64,000 bases of DNA from Oxalobacteraceae bacterium AB_14 (lineage in GTDB: Bacteria > Pseudomonadota > Gammaproteobacteria > Burkholderiales > Burkholderiaceae_D), in the NCBI GenBank assembly GCA_000381565.1, contig KB906725.1, forward strand, positions 1,691,731-1,755,730. The letters are read 5' to 3'. Each line of letters starts with the position of its first letter. Position 1 is the stretch's first letter. The notes under the pieces are model-generated. The model was not told where the DNA came from, did no database searches, and saw nothing but the letters and a program-made list of their open reading frames with translations. Of the stretch, positions 27,841 through 36,616 are shown in pieces. A program made the translations under genes and the position numbers.

Positions 27841-29211
27841 ATGATGATCGAATCTCTCAAATACATGCCCCAGCCGAAGGAAGCCAATGCCGCATTGGCG
27901 GAACACTTCACTGACCTGGCACCCGCGCTGAACGCGCGCCAGGCCGCGATCGAAAGCTCGCGCTGCCTGTATTGCTACGATGCGCCGTGCACGCGCATCT
28001 GCCCGTCCGATATCGACGTCGCCAGCTTCATCCGTAATATCCACGACGAGAACATCAACGGCGCGGCCGTCGGCATCCTCAAGCAGAACATCCTGGGCGG
28101 CAGCTGCGCGCGCGTCTGTCCGACCGAAATCCTGTGCGAAGACGCCTGCGTGCGCAATCACGATGCCGAAGGCCAGCCGGTGAAAATCGGCCTGTTGCAA
28201 CGCTACGCCGTCGACAACATGACGCTCACCGAGCACCCGTTCGCGCGCGCCGCATCGACCGGCAAAAAGATCGCCGTGGTCGGCGCCGGTCCCGCCGGCC
28301 TGTCCTGCGCGCACCGCCTGGCGATGCTGGGCAACGACGTGGTGATCTACGAAGCGAAAGAAAAATCCGGCGGCCTGAATGAATACGGCATCGCCAAGTA
28401 CAAGCTGACCGATAACTTCGCGCAGAAGGAAGTCGACTTCCTGCTGCAAATCGGCGGCATCGAAATCAAGCATGGCCAGACGCTGGGCGGCAACGTGCAG
28501 CTGAAGGACTTGCACGCGCAGTACGACGCCGTGTTCCTCGGCCTGGGCCTGGGCGCCAGCAAGCAGCTGGGCCTGACCGGTGAAGACGCCCCCGGCCTGC
28601 TGGCCGCCGTCGACTACATCGCCGCGCTGCGCCAGGCCGATGACCTGAGCAAGCTGCCGCTGCCTGCGCGCGCCATCGTCATCGGCGCCGGCAATACCGC
28701 GATCGATATGGCCGTGCAGATCCAGCGCCTCGGCGCGGAAGAAGTCACGCTGGTGTACCGCCGCGGCTTCGACGCGATGAGCGCCACCGAACACGAACAA
28801 CACATTGCGAAAGAAAACCAGGTCCGCATGCGCACCTGGGCCCAGCCGCAGCAAGTGCTGCTGGATGACGCGGGCCGCGTGCGCGGCATGCGCTTCGAGA
28901 AAACCGCAATCACCAACGGCCGTCTGGCTGGCACCGGTGAGACTTTCGAGATCGCGGCCGACGCGATCTTCAAAGCCATCGGCCAGAGCCTGGACGAAAA
29001 GAGCATCAGTGATCCACTGGCGAAAACGCTGAAACGCGACGGTGACAAAATCCACGTCGATGATCAGTTCCGCACAGTCCTGCCGCGCATCTACGCCGGC
29101 GGCGACTGTGTGGCGCCCGGACAGGACCTGACCGTGCAGGCGGTACAGCACGGAAAACTGGCGGCACACGCCATTAACCAAGACATCAACGGTATGAAGG
29201 AGGCTGCATAA
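27841..29211 (+). CDS. preT: NAD-dependent dihydropyrimidine dehydrogenase, PreT subunit
   Basis: The flavin- and iron-sulfur-containing electron subunit that passes NADH electrons to PreA for reduction of uracil or thymine. The 456-residue protein has N-terminal cysteine clusters (CLYCYDAPCTRICP near residue 42 and GGSCARVCPTEILCEDAC near residue 85) for [4Fe-4S] centres, an FAD site VVGAGPAGLSCAHRLA near residue 145 and an NAD site IVIGAGNTAIDMA near residue 280. It shares one base with preA (TAATG), so the two subunits are coupled. Confidence 0.95.
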   Translation: MMIESLKYMPQPKEANAALAEHFTDLAPALNARQAAIESSRCLYCYDAPCTRICPSDIDVASFIRNIHDENINGAAVGILKQNILGGSCARVCPTEILCEDACVRNHDAEGQPVKIGLLQRYAVDNMTLTEHPFARAASTGKKIAVVGAGPAGLSCAHRLAMLGNDVVIYEAKEKSGGLNEYGIAKYKLTDNFAQKEVDFLLQIGGIEIKHGQTLGGNVQLKDLHAQYDAVFLGLGLGASKQLGLTGEDAPGLLAAVDYIAALRQADDLSKLPLPARAIVIGAGNTAIDMAVQIQRLGAEEVTLVYRRGFDAMSATEHEQHIAKENQVRMRTWAQPQQVLLDDAGRVRGMRFEKTAITNGRLAGTGETFEIAADAIFKAIGQSLDEKSISDPLAKTLKRDGDKIHVDDQFRTVLPRIYAGGDCVAPGQDLTVQAVQHGKLAAHAINQDINGMKEAA

Positions 29212-30506
29212 TGGCTGACCTGAGCATAGAATTCTGCGGCATCAAGTCCATCAATCCGTTCTGGCTGGCTTCCGCGCCTCCGACCGACAAGGCCTACAAC
29301 GTGGTGCGCGCCTTCGAGGCGGGTTGGGGCGGCGTGGTGTGGAAAACGCTGGGCGAAGATCCGGCCGCAGTCAACGTATCGTCGCGCTACTCGGCGCACT
29401 ACGGCAAGAACCGCGAAGTCCTCGGCTTCAACAACATCGAGCTGATCACCGACCGCTCGCTGGAAATCAACCTGACCGAAATCACGCAGGTGAAGAAGGA
29501 CTGGCCGGACCGCGTCATCATCGTCTCGCTGATGCTGCCGTGCGAAGAGAAGCTGTGGGCCGATATCCTGCCGCTGGTGGAAGCCACCGGCGCCGACGGC
29601 ATCGAGCTTAACTTCGGCTGCCCGCACGGCATGCCGGAACGCGGCATGGGCGCGGCGGTTGGCCAGGTGCCCGAATACGTGGAGATGGTCACGCGCTGGT
29701 GCAAGACGCACTCCAAGCTGCCGGTCATCGTCAAGCTGACGCCCAACATCACCGACGTGCGCGCACCGGCGCGCGCCGCCAAGGCCGGCGGCGCCGATGC
29801 GGTCTCGCTGATCAACACCATCAACTCGATCACGCACCTGGACCTGGACCAGATGGTGGCCTTCCCGATCGTGGGCGGCGCCAGCACCCACGGCGGCTAC
29901 TGCGGCTCGGCCGTCAAGCCGATCGCGCTGAACATGGTGGCCGAGATCGCGCGCGATCCGCAGACCAAGGGCTTGCCGATTTCCGGCATCGGCGGCATCG
30001 GCAACTGGCGCGACGCGGCCGAGTTCATGGCGCTGGGCTCCGGCTGCGTGCAGGTCTGCACCGCCGCCATGCTGCACGGCTTCCGCATCGTCGAAGAGAT
30101 GAAGGACGGCCTGTCGCGCTGGATGGACGAGAAGGGCTACAAGAGCATCAGTGAATTCGTCGGCAAGGCCGTGCCGAATACGACCGACTGGAAATACCTG
30201 GACATGAACTACCAGGTGATCGCACAGATCAACCAGGACGACTGTATCAAGTGCGGCCGCTGCTACGTGGCGTGCGAGGATACGTCGCACCAGTCGATCG
30301 CGCAGCTGATCGACGCGGCCAGCGGCGTGCGCACGTATGAAGTGATCAAGGAGGAATGCGTGGGCTGCAACCTGTGCGAAATCACCTGCCCGGTGCAGGG
30401 CTGCATCACGATGGTGCCGCAGAACACAGGCAAGCCATACATGAACTGGACGCAGGACCCGCGCAACCCGCGCGCGGAGAACATTAAGGCGGAGGAAACA
30501 GCGTAG
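29211..30506 (+). CDS. preA: NAD-dependent dihydropyrimidine dehydrogenase, PreA subunit
   Basis: The catalytic FMN subunit, which reduces uracil and thymine to the dihydro forms. The 431-residue protein has a dihydroorotate-dehydrogenase-like barrel: LNFGCPHGMPERGMG near residue 138, VKLTPNITDV near residue 176 and GIGGIGNWRDAAEFM near residue 262. Two C-terminal [4Fe-4S] motifs follow, CIKCGRCYVAC near residue 345 and CVGCNLCEITCPVQGC near residue 384. The gene overlaps preT and is followed by an NCS1 transporter and dihydropyrimidinase, the next pathway genes. Confidence 0.96.
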   Translation: MADLSIEFCGIKSINPFWLASAPPTDKAYNVVRAFEAGWGGVVWKTLGEDPAAVNVSSRYSAHYGKNREVLGFNNIELITDRSLEINLTEITQVKKDWPDRVIIVSLMLPCEEKLWADILPLVEATGADGIELNFGCPHGMPERGMGAAVGQVPEYVEMVTRWCKTHSKLPVIVKLTPNITDVRAPARAAKAGGADAVSLINTINSITHLDLDQMVAFPIVGGASTHGGYCGSAVKPIALNMVAEIARDPQTKGLPISGIGGIGNWRDAAEFMALGSGCVQVCTAAMLHGFRIVEEMKDGLSRWMDEKGYKSISEFVGKAVPNTTDWKYLDMNYQVIAQINQDDCIKCGRCYVACEDTSHQSIAQLIDAASGVRTYEVIKEECVGCNLCEITCPVQGCITMVPQNTGKPYMNWTQDPRNPRAENIKAEETA

Positions 30507-30521
30507 CAACCCCACACCGAT

Positions 30522-30548
30522 GGGGTCAGACCCAAGGGGTCAGACCCC
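30522..30548. repeat. Tandem GGGGTCAGACCC motif
   Basis: Two direct copies of GGGGTCAGACCC (30522-30533 and 30536-30547) separated by two bases, between preA and the transporter gene. The same core makes up the IS4 terminal repeats and the palindrome at 2201-2228. No transposase is present here. Confidence 0.75.
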
Positions 30549-30620
30549 TGGCGCCGCAGTGCGGGTTGGGTACGGAACTTGCAGCGATAGAAGGATATAT
30601 CAACCTTTGGAGAAAGCCCC

Positions 30621-32102
30621 GTGAGCAAAGAACTCTCTGGCAGCACGCAACTCTGGAACGAAGACCTGGCCCCGACCACGGCGGCGCAACGCACCTGGCG
30701 CTGGTATCACTTCGCCGCACTGTGGGTCGGCATGGTGATGTGCATACCGGCCTACACGTTGTCCGCCAGTCTGATTGAAGGCGGCATGTCCGGCTACCAG
30801 GCCGTGCTGACTGTGTTCCTTGCGAATGCCATTGTTCTGCTGCCGATGCTGTTGATCGGCCATGCCGGCACCAAGTACGGCATTCCGTACGCGGTGCTGG
30901 CCCGCTCATCGTTCGGCACCGCCGGCGCGCGCTTGCCGGCGCTGATGCGCGCCATCGTCGCCTGCGGCTGGTACGGCATCCAGACCTGGTTCGGCGGCCA
31001 GATGATCTACACGCTGCTCGGTGTGATGTTGGGCGGTGACTTCGGCGGCGAGAAGATCGCGGGCCTCGGCATCAACGGCGGACAGCTGCTGTGCTTCCTG
31101 GCTTTCTGGGGCATTCAGTTCTGGTACATCGTGCATGGCATGGATGCGATCCGCAAGCTGGAGACGTATACCGCGCCGCTGAAGATCCTGATCTGCTTCG
31201 TGCTGCTTGGCTGGGTCTACAACAAGGCCGGCGGTTTCGGCGACCTGCTGTCGGCGCCTTCGCAGTTTGTCGCGGGCGGCAAGAAGGCCGGCCAGTTCTG
31301 GTCCGTGTTCTGGCCTTCGCTGACGGCGATGGTCGGCTTCTGGGCCACGCTGGCGCTGAACATTCCCGACTTCACCCGCTTCGCCAAATCGCAGCGCGAC
31401 CAGGTGCTGGGCCAGTCGGTCGGCTTGCCGGTTCCTATGGGCCTGCTGGCGATGATGGCGGTGATCGTCACCTCGGCCACGGTGGTCTTGTACGGCAAGG
31501 CGATCTGGGACCCGGTCGACCTGGCCAGCCGCATGACCGGCGCCGCCGTGCTGATCGCGCTGTTGATCCTGCTGATCGATACGGTGTCCGTCAACCTGGC
31601 GGCCAATCTGGTCGGCCCGGCCTACGATTTTTCGTCGCTGGCGCCAAAGCAGATTTCGTACAAGGTGGGCGGCTACATCACTGCGGGCATCGCCATTGTG
31701 ATGATGCCCTGGAAGATACTCGAATCCACGCAGGGCTATATCTTCACCTGGTTGATCGGCTATTCGGCGCTGCTGGGGCCTATCGCCGGCATCCTGATCG
31801 TCGACTACTACATGGTGCGCAAGACCGAACTCAATGTCTCCGAACTGTATCGTGAAGACGGCCAGTACTCATATGGCAACGGCTGGAACATGGCCGCGCT
31901 GGTGGCGTTCGTGGTCGGCGTACTGCCGAATATACCCGGCTTCCTCAATGCCGCTTTCCCTGCGTCCTTCCCAGATGTGGCGCCGGTGTTTAAAACGATC
32001 TATACCTATGCCTGGTTTGTGGGAATCGCTATTTCCGCGCTGGTGTATGGCGTTATGATGAAGGGCAAAGCGGTTCCCGCGATCCGGGTCGCTCACCCCT
32101 AA
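30621..32102 (+). CDS. NCS1-family nucleobase/hydantoin:cation symporter
   Basis: A 493-residue inner-membrane transporter with about 12 hydrophobic spans. The N-terminal LWNEDLAPTTAAQRTWRWYH and CGWYGIQTWFGGQMIYTLLG near residue 114 are NCS1 signatures for uracil, allantoin or hydantoin importers. The start is GTG 30621 with TTTGGAG eight bases upstream. Its place between preTA and dihydropyrimidinase strongly suggests uptake of uracil, thymine or dihydropyrimidines. Confidence 0.92.
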   Translation: MSKELSGSTQLWNEDLAPTTAAQRTWRWYHFAALWVGMVMCIPAYTLSASLIEGGMSGYQAVLTVFLANAIVLLPMLLIGHAGTKYGIPYAVLARSSFGTAGARLPALMRAIVACGWYGIQTWFGGQMIYTLLGVMLGGDFGGEKIAGLGINGGQLLCFLAFWGIQFWYIVHGMDAIRKLETYTAPLKILICFVLLGWVYNKAGGFGDLLSAPSQFVAGGKKAGQFWSVFWPSLTAMVGFWATLALNIPDFTRFAKSQRDQVLGQSVGLPVPMGLLAMMAVIVTSATVVLYGKAIWDPVDLASRMTGAAVLIALLILLIDTVSVNLAANLVGPAYDFSSLAPKQISYKVGGYITAGIAIVMMPWKILESTQGYIFTWLIGYSALLGPIAGILIVDYYMVRKTELNVSELYREDGQYSYGNGWNMAALVAFVVGVLPNIPGFLNAAFPASFPDVAPVFKTIYTYAWFVGIAISALVYGVMMKGKAVPAIRVAHP

Positions 32103-32121
32103 AGAGATTCAGGAGATGTCC

Positions 32122-33516
32122 ATGACAACTATCATCCGTGGCGGCACCGTCGTCAATGCCGACCGGGCTTTTCGTGCCGATGTGCTCTGCTATGGCGACA
32201 AGATCGTCGCCGTCGGCGAAAACCTGGATGCGCCGGCGTCGGCCAAGGTGATCGACGCCGGCGGCCAATACGTCATGCCGGGCGGGATAGATACCCACAC
32301 CCATATGAACCTGCCCTTCATGGGCACCGTGACGCAGGACGATTTCTACACCGGCACGGCGGCCGGGCTGGCCGGCGGCACCACCACCATCATGGACTTC
32401 GTGATCCCGGCGCCGAAGCAGAACCTGATCGAGGCTTACCACCAGTGGCGCGGCTGGGCGCAGAAGGCGGCCGGCGACTACACCTTCCACGTGGCGATCA
32501 CCTGGTGGGACGAGACGGTGCATCGCGACATGGGCATCCTGGTGCGCGAACATGGCGTCAACAGCTTCAAGCACTTCATGGCGTACAAGAACGCCATCAT
32601 GGCCGACGACGAGACGCTGGTGAAAAGCTTCCGCCGTTCGCTGGAGCTGGGCGCGATTCCGACCGTACACGCGGAGAACGGCGAGCTGGTTTATCAGTTG
32701 CAGCAGGACCTGCTGAAGAAGGGCATGACCGGACCGAGCGCGCATCCGCTGTCGCGTCCACCGGCGGTGGAGGCGGAAGCGGCCAACCGCGCCATCGCCA
32801 TCGCCAATGTGCTCAACACGCCGGTGTACATCGTTCACGTCTCCTGCGCCGAATCGCTGGACGCCATCACCCGCGCCCGCGCCAACGGCCAGCGCGTGTA
32901 CGGCGAAGCGCTGGCCGGCCACCTGGTCATCGACGACAGCGTGTACCAGAGCGAGGACCTGGACTTCGCGGCGGGCCATGTGATGAGCCCTCCGTTCCGC
33001 AGCAAGCACCATCAGGCCGCGTTGTGGCATGGCCTGCAAGGCGGCAATCTGCACACCACCGCCACCGATCATTGCACCTTCTGCGCCGAGCAGAAGGCCG
33101 CCGGCAGGGACGACTTCACCAAGATCCCGAACGGCTGCGGCGGCGTGGAAGACCGCATGTCCGTGGTGTGGGACGCAGGCGTCAACAGCGGCTTGCTGAC
33201 GCCGTCGGAATTCGTCAAGGTGACGTCGGCCAACGCCGCGCAGATTTTCAATATGTATCCGCGCAAGGGCGTGATCGCCGTCGGCGCCGACGCCGACATC
33301 GTGGTCTGGGACCCGGAGGGCAGCCGCACCATTTCGTCGCTGACGCAGTTCGCCAAGGGTGGGTTCAATGTATTCGAAGGCCGCACTGTGCGCGGCATCC
33401 CGAGCACCACGCTGGCCGCCGGTAACATCGTGTTCCATCGCGGCGTGCTGATGGCGGTGGAGGGCGCGGGCCGCCATATCGACCGCCCGTCGTTCAAGCC
33501 GACGTCGGCGCGCTAA
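32122..33516 (+). CDS. hydA: Dihydropyrimidinase / D-hydantoinase
   Basis: Opens the ring of dihydrouracil or dihydrothymine to the N-carbamoyl beta-amino acid. The 464-residue amidohydrolase has the metal ligands in GIDTHTHMNLPF near residue 58, the carbamylated lysine region FKHFMAYKNAIM near residue 148, the HAENGELV histidine near residue 182, the HVSCAES histidine near residue 238 and the TATDHCTF aspartate near residue 316. ATG 32122 is preferred, with AGGAG at 32111-32115, over ATG 32116, which touches that site. It lies between the transporter and the carbamoyl hydrolase. Confidence 0.94.
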   Translation: MTTIIRGGTVVNADRAFRADVLCYGDKIVAVGENLDAPASAKVIDAGGQYVMPGGIDTHTHMNLPFMGTVTQDDFYTGTAAGLAGGTTTIMDFVIPAPKQNLIEAYHQWRGWAQKAAGDYTFHVAITWWDETVHRDMGILVREHGVNSFKHFMAYKNAIMADDETLVKSFRRSLELGAIPTVHAENGELVYQLQQDLLKKGMTGPSAHPLSRPPAVEAEAANRAIAIANVLNTPVYIVHVSCAESLDAITRARANGQRVYGEALAGHLVIDDSVYQSEDLDFAAGHVMSPPFRSKHHQAALWHGLQGGNLHTTATDHCTFCAEQKAAGRDDFTKIPNGCGGVEDRMSVVWDAGVNSGLLTPSEFVKVTSANAAQIFNMYPRKGVIAVGADADIVVWDPEGSRTISSLTQFAKGGFNVFEGRTVRGIPSTTLAAGNIVFHRGVLMAVEGAGRHIDRPSFKPTSAR

Positions 33517-33525
33517 ACCCATCTT

Positions 33526-33603
33526 GTCATTCCCGCGAATGCGGGAATCCATAGGTCGGCGGCGCGCCCGCTCAGCATGGATTCCCGCCTGCGCGGGAAT
33601 GAC
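33526..33603. repeat. Dispersed palindromic intergenic repeat, copy 5
   Basis: Arms CATTCCCGCGAATGCGGGAA and ATTCCCGCCTGCGCGGGAAT around a spacer containing GCTCAGCATGG. It is almost the same as the copy at 4503-4580. It lies between the dihydropyrimidinase and carbamoyl hydrolase genes. Confidence 0.85.
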
Positions 33604-33623
33604 GGATTTACTGGAGATTGATT

Positions 33624-34859
33624 ATGAGCGAAATGCGCATCAATGGCGACCGCCTGTGGGCGGCGCTGATGGAACTGGCACAGATAGGCGCAACCCCCAA
33701 GGGAGGCGTCAAACGCCTGGCCCTGACGGACCTGGACAAGCAAGGCCGCGACCTGGTGGTGGGTTGGGGCAGGCAGGCAGGCATGTCGGTCACGGTCGAC
33801 CAGATCGGCAATGTCTTCATGCGCCGCGACGGCACCAACAACGCGCTGCCGCCGGTAATGACCGGTAGCCATATCGACACCCAGCCGACAGGCGGCAAGT
33901 TCGACGGCAACTACGGCGTGCTGGCCGGCCTGGAAGTGGTGCGCACGCTGAACGACTTGAAGATCAAGACCGAGGCGCCGATCGAAGTCGCCTTCTGGAC
34001 CAATGAAGAAGGCTCGCGCTTTGTGCCGGTGATGATGGGCTCCGGCGTGTTCTGCGGCGCCTTCAGCCTGGAGACGGCCTACGCCGCCAGGGACACCGAA
34101 GGTAAGACCGTCGGCGAGGAACTGGCGCGCATCGGCTACAAGGGCGAGCAGGTGCCGGGCGACCATCCGATCGGCGCCTATTTCGAAACCCACATCGAAC
34201 AAGGCCCGGTGCTGGAAGACGCCGACAAGGTTATCGGCGTGGTGCCGGCGGTGATGGGCCTGTCCTGGTACGACTGCGTGGTGACGGGCATGGAAGCCCA
34301 CGCCGGCCCAACGCCGATGGGGCTGCGCAAGGACGCGCTGCAAGTGTCGACCAGGATCATGCAGGAAGTCGTGGCCATCGCCAACCGCTACCCGCCGTAT
34401 GGACGCGGCACCGTAGGCATGGTGCAGGTATTCCCGAACAGCCGCAACGTCATACCAGGAGAGGTTAAGTTCAGCATCGACCTGCGCAACGTGAACGATG
34501 AACTGCTCAACACCATGCACGAGGAGATGCTGGCCTTTATCGACCAAACCCGCAGCGAAACGGGCTTGAATATTTCGATCGAACGTGTGTCCTACTATCC
34601 GCCATGCCCGTTCCATCCGGAGTGCGTGGACGCGGTGCGCAACGCCACCGCCAAACTGGGATACTCGACGATGGACGTGGTCTCCGGCGCCGGCCACGAC
34701 GCGATCTACGCCGCCCGGCTGGCGCCTGCCGGCATGATCTTCGTCCCTTGCAAGGATGGCATCAGTCATAACGAAATCGAGGACGCCAAGTCCGAACACC
34801 TGGAAGCAGGCTGCAACGTCCTGTTGCATGCGATGCTGGAGCGCGCCCGTATCGTTTGA
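33624..34859 (+). CDS. Zn-dependent N-carbamoyl-amino-acid hydrolase / beta-ureidopropionase (M20 family)
   Basis: Hydrolyses N-carbamoyl-beta-alanine (or its 2-methyl form) to beta-alanine, CO2 and ammonia. The 411-residue protein has M20 metal motifs: MTGSHIDTQPTGGKFDG near residue 77, the FWTNEEGSRF glutamates near residue 120, ETHIEQGPVLE near residue 185 and the late SGAGHDAIYAARL near residue 355. ATG 33624 has GGAG seven bases before it. It completes the reductive uracil route encoded from preT onward. The related enzyme part in the UraD-AllC fusion is a separate gene. Confidence 0.92.
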   Translation: MSEMRINGDRLWAALMELAQIGATPKGGVKRLALTDLDKQGRDLVVGWGRQAGMSVTVDQIGNVFMRRDGTNNALPPVMTGSHIDTQPTGGKFDGNYGVLAGLEVVRTLNDLKIKTEAPIEVAFWTNEEGSRFVPVMMGSGVFCGAFSLETAYAARDTEGKTVGEELARIGYKGEQVPGDHPIGAYFETHIEQGPVLEDADKVIGVVPAVMGLSWYDCVVTGMEAHAGPTPMGLRKDALQVSTRIMQEVVAIANRYPPYGRGTVGMVQVFPNSRNVIPGEVKFSIDLRNVNDELLNTMHEEMLAFIDQTRSETGLNISIERVSYYPPCPFHPECVDAVRNATAKLGYSTMDVVSGAGHDAIYAARLAPAGMIFVPCKDGISHNEIEDAKSEHLEAGCNVLLHAMLERARIV

Positions 34860-34942
34860 CCGCTGCCCGGCCGGAGGGCATACTGACTCGCAGTGGGCTA
34901 CTTGGACCACAAGAACGGATCAGGGCTCTCCTGGCTTTCAAC

Positions 34943-36616
34943 ATGCAAGAACCACCACTATCCCTCGCGACAGCGCTGGAGACAGCCTGCCTGACGGCCA
35001 CGCTGGAAAGCATCTCCGATGCGGTCCTGATGCTGGACCGTAGTTGGAATATCCGCTACATGAACGGCAACGCGGAACGGTTGCTGCAAGTGCAGCGCAG
35101 CGAGGTATCGGGCAAGAACGTATGGACGGTGTTCCCCGAAGCGGTCGACGGCCCGTACTACCGCGCCTATCACCTTGCGCTGGAAACCAACAGCTTGGTG
35201 GAGTTCGAGGAGCATTATGCGCCGCTCGATCTGTGGACCGAGATCCGCGCCTATCCTTCGCCACAAGGCGTGACGATCTACTTCCGCGACATCAGCGAGC
35301 GCAAGGCCATCGAGGCGCAGATCCACAACATGGCCTTCTACGACAAGCTCACCGGCCTGCCGAACCGCCAGCTGCTGCTGGACCGCGCCGGTCATGCGCT
35401 GTCGCTGGGCCACCTGGGCGCTATGCTGTTCATCGACCTGGATAACTTCAAGACCATCAACGACACGCGTGGCCACGACAAGGGCGACATGCTGTTGCAG
35501 CTGGTCGCGGCCCGCCTGCGCGCCGAGGTGCGCGAATGCGATACGGTGGCCCGTTTCGGCGGCGATGAGTTCATCGTGCTGCTGGAGGATTTGGGGAGCA
35601 CCGAGAACGACGTCGCCAGGGGGGCGCAGGACATCGCGCTCAAGATCGTCCGTGCGTTCGCCGAGCCGTTCGTTATCGAAGGGATGGAGCAATACAGCAC
35701 GCCCAGCATCGGTATCACGGTATTCAGCGGCGCCTGCGGCGGTGTTGACGAGGTGCTGAAGCGCGCCGACCTGGCCATGTACCAGGCCAAGGCGGCGGGG
35801 CGCAACACCGTATCGTTTTTCGAGCCAACGATGCAGGCGCGCGTCAGCGCGCGGGCCGCGCTGGAGGCCGACATGCGGCGCGCACTGGGCAATGACGAAT
35901 TCGTGCTGAACTACCAGCCGCTGATGAGCGTGGACGGAACCATGGCCGGCGCCGAGGCATTGGTACGCTGGCAGCATCCGCAGCGTGGCCTGGTGCCGCC
36001 CGCCGAATTCATCCCGGTGGCGGAGGAGTCGAACCTGATCCTGCCGCTGGGGCGCTGGGTGATGCGCGAGGCATGCGGCCGATTGGCGCAGTGGGCCGGC
36101 GATGCGCGCACGGCCGGGCTGGAAATTGCGGTCAATGTCAGCGCTTCGCAATTCCACCGGCCGGACTTCGTCGAACACGTGCTGGAAGTGCTGGCGCAGA
36201 CCGGCGCCCGCGCCGACCGGCTGCGGCTGGAGCTGACGGAAAGCCTGCTGTTGAAGGATGTGGCGGGCACGGTTGGGAAGATGCAGCAATTGCGCAGCGC
36301 TGGCGTCAGCTTCGCGCTGGATGATTTCGGCACCGGCTATTCGTCGCTGTCCTATCTGCACCGGTTGCCGCTGGATCAGCTGAAGATCGACCGTTCCTTC
36401 ATTTGGAGCGCAGTCAAGGAAGACAGCGGCGCGGCGATCGTGCGCATCATCGTCTCGCTGGGCAAGGCGCTGAACATGTCGGTGCTGGCCGAGGGCGTGG
36501 AGACGCGGGAGCAGCTCAACTTTGTCATCGCCGAAGGCTGTCAGTATTATCAAGGTTATTTATTCAGCAAGCCGTTGCCTGAGCCGGAACTGTTGACACT
36601 CATCGCAGGCTTATAG
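34943..36616 (+). CDS. PAS-GGDEF-EAL cyclic-di-GMP protein
   Basis: A 557-residue signalling protein. A PAS domain covers about residues 15-125 (SDAVLMLDRSWNIRYMNGNA), GGDEF about 130-290 with intact RFGGDEFIVLL near residue 212, and EAL about 305-555 with AEALVRWQHP and the downstream DDFGTGYSSLSYL. Both catalytic signatures look intact, so it could make or degrade cyclic di-GMP. The start at 34943 gives the natural N-terminus; an earlier TTG would overlap the upstream stop. Its TAG stop is the target duplication of the IS1380 element, which separates it from the TPR gene. Confidence 0.88.
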   Translation: MQEPPLSLATALETACLTATLESISDAVLMLDRSWNIRYMNGNAERLLQVQRSEVSGKNVWTVFPEAVDGPYYRAYHLALETNSLVEFEEHYAPLDLWTEIRAYPSPQGVTIYFRDISERKAIEAQIHNMAFYDKLTGLPNRQLLLDRAGHALSLGHLGAMLFIDLDNFKTINDTRGHDKGDMLLQLVAARLRAEVRECDTVARFGGDEFIVLLEDLGSTENDVARGAQDIALKIVRAFAEPFVIEGMEQYSTPSIGITVFSGACGGVDEVLKRADLAMYQAKAAGRNTVSFFEPTMQARVSARAALEADMRRALGNDEFVLNYQPLMSVDGTMAGAEALVRWQHPQRGLVPPAEFIPVAEESNLILPLGRWVMREACGRLAQWAGDARTAGLEIAVNVSASQFHRPDFVEHVLEVLAQTGARADRLRLELTESLLLKDVAGTVGKMQQLRSAGVSFALDDFGTGYSSLSYLHRLPLDQLKIDRSFIWSAVKEDSGAAIVRIIVSLGKALNMSVLAEGVETREQLNFVIAEGCQYYQGYLFSKPLPEPELLTLIAGL

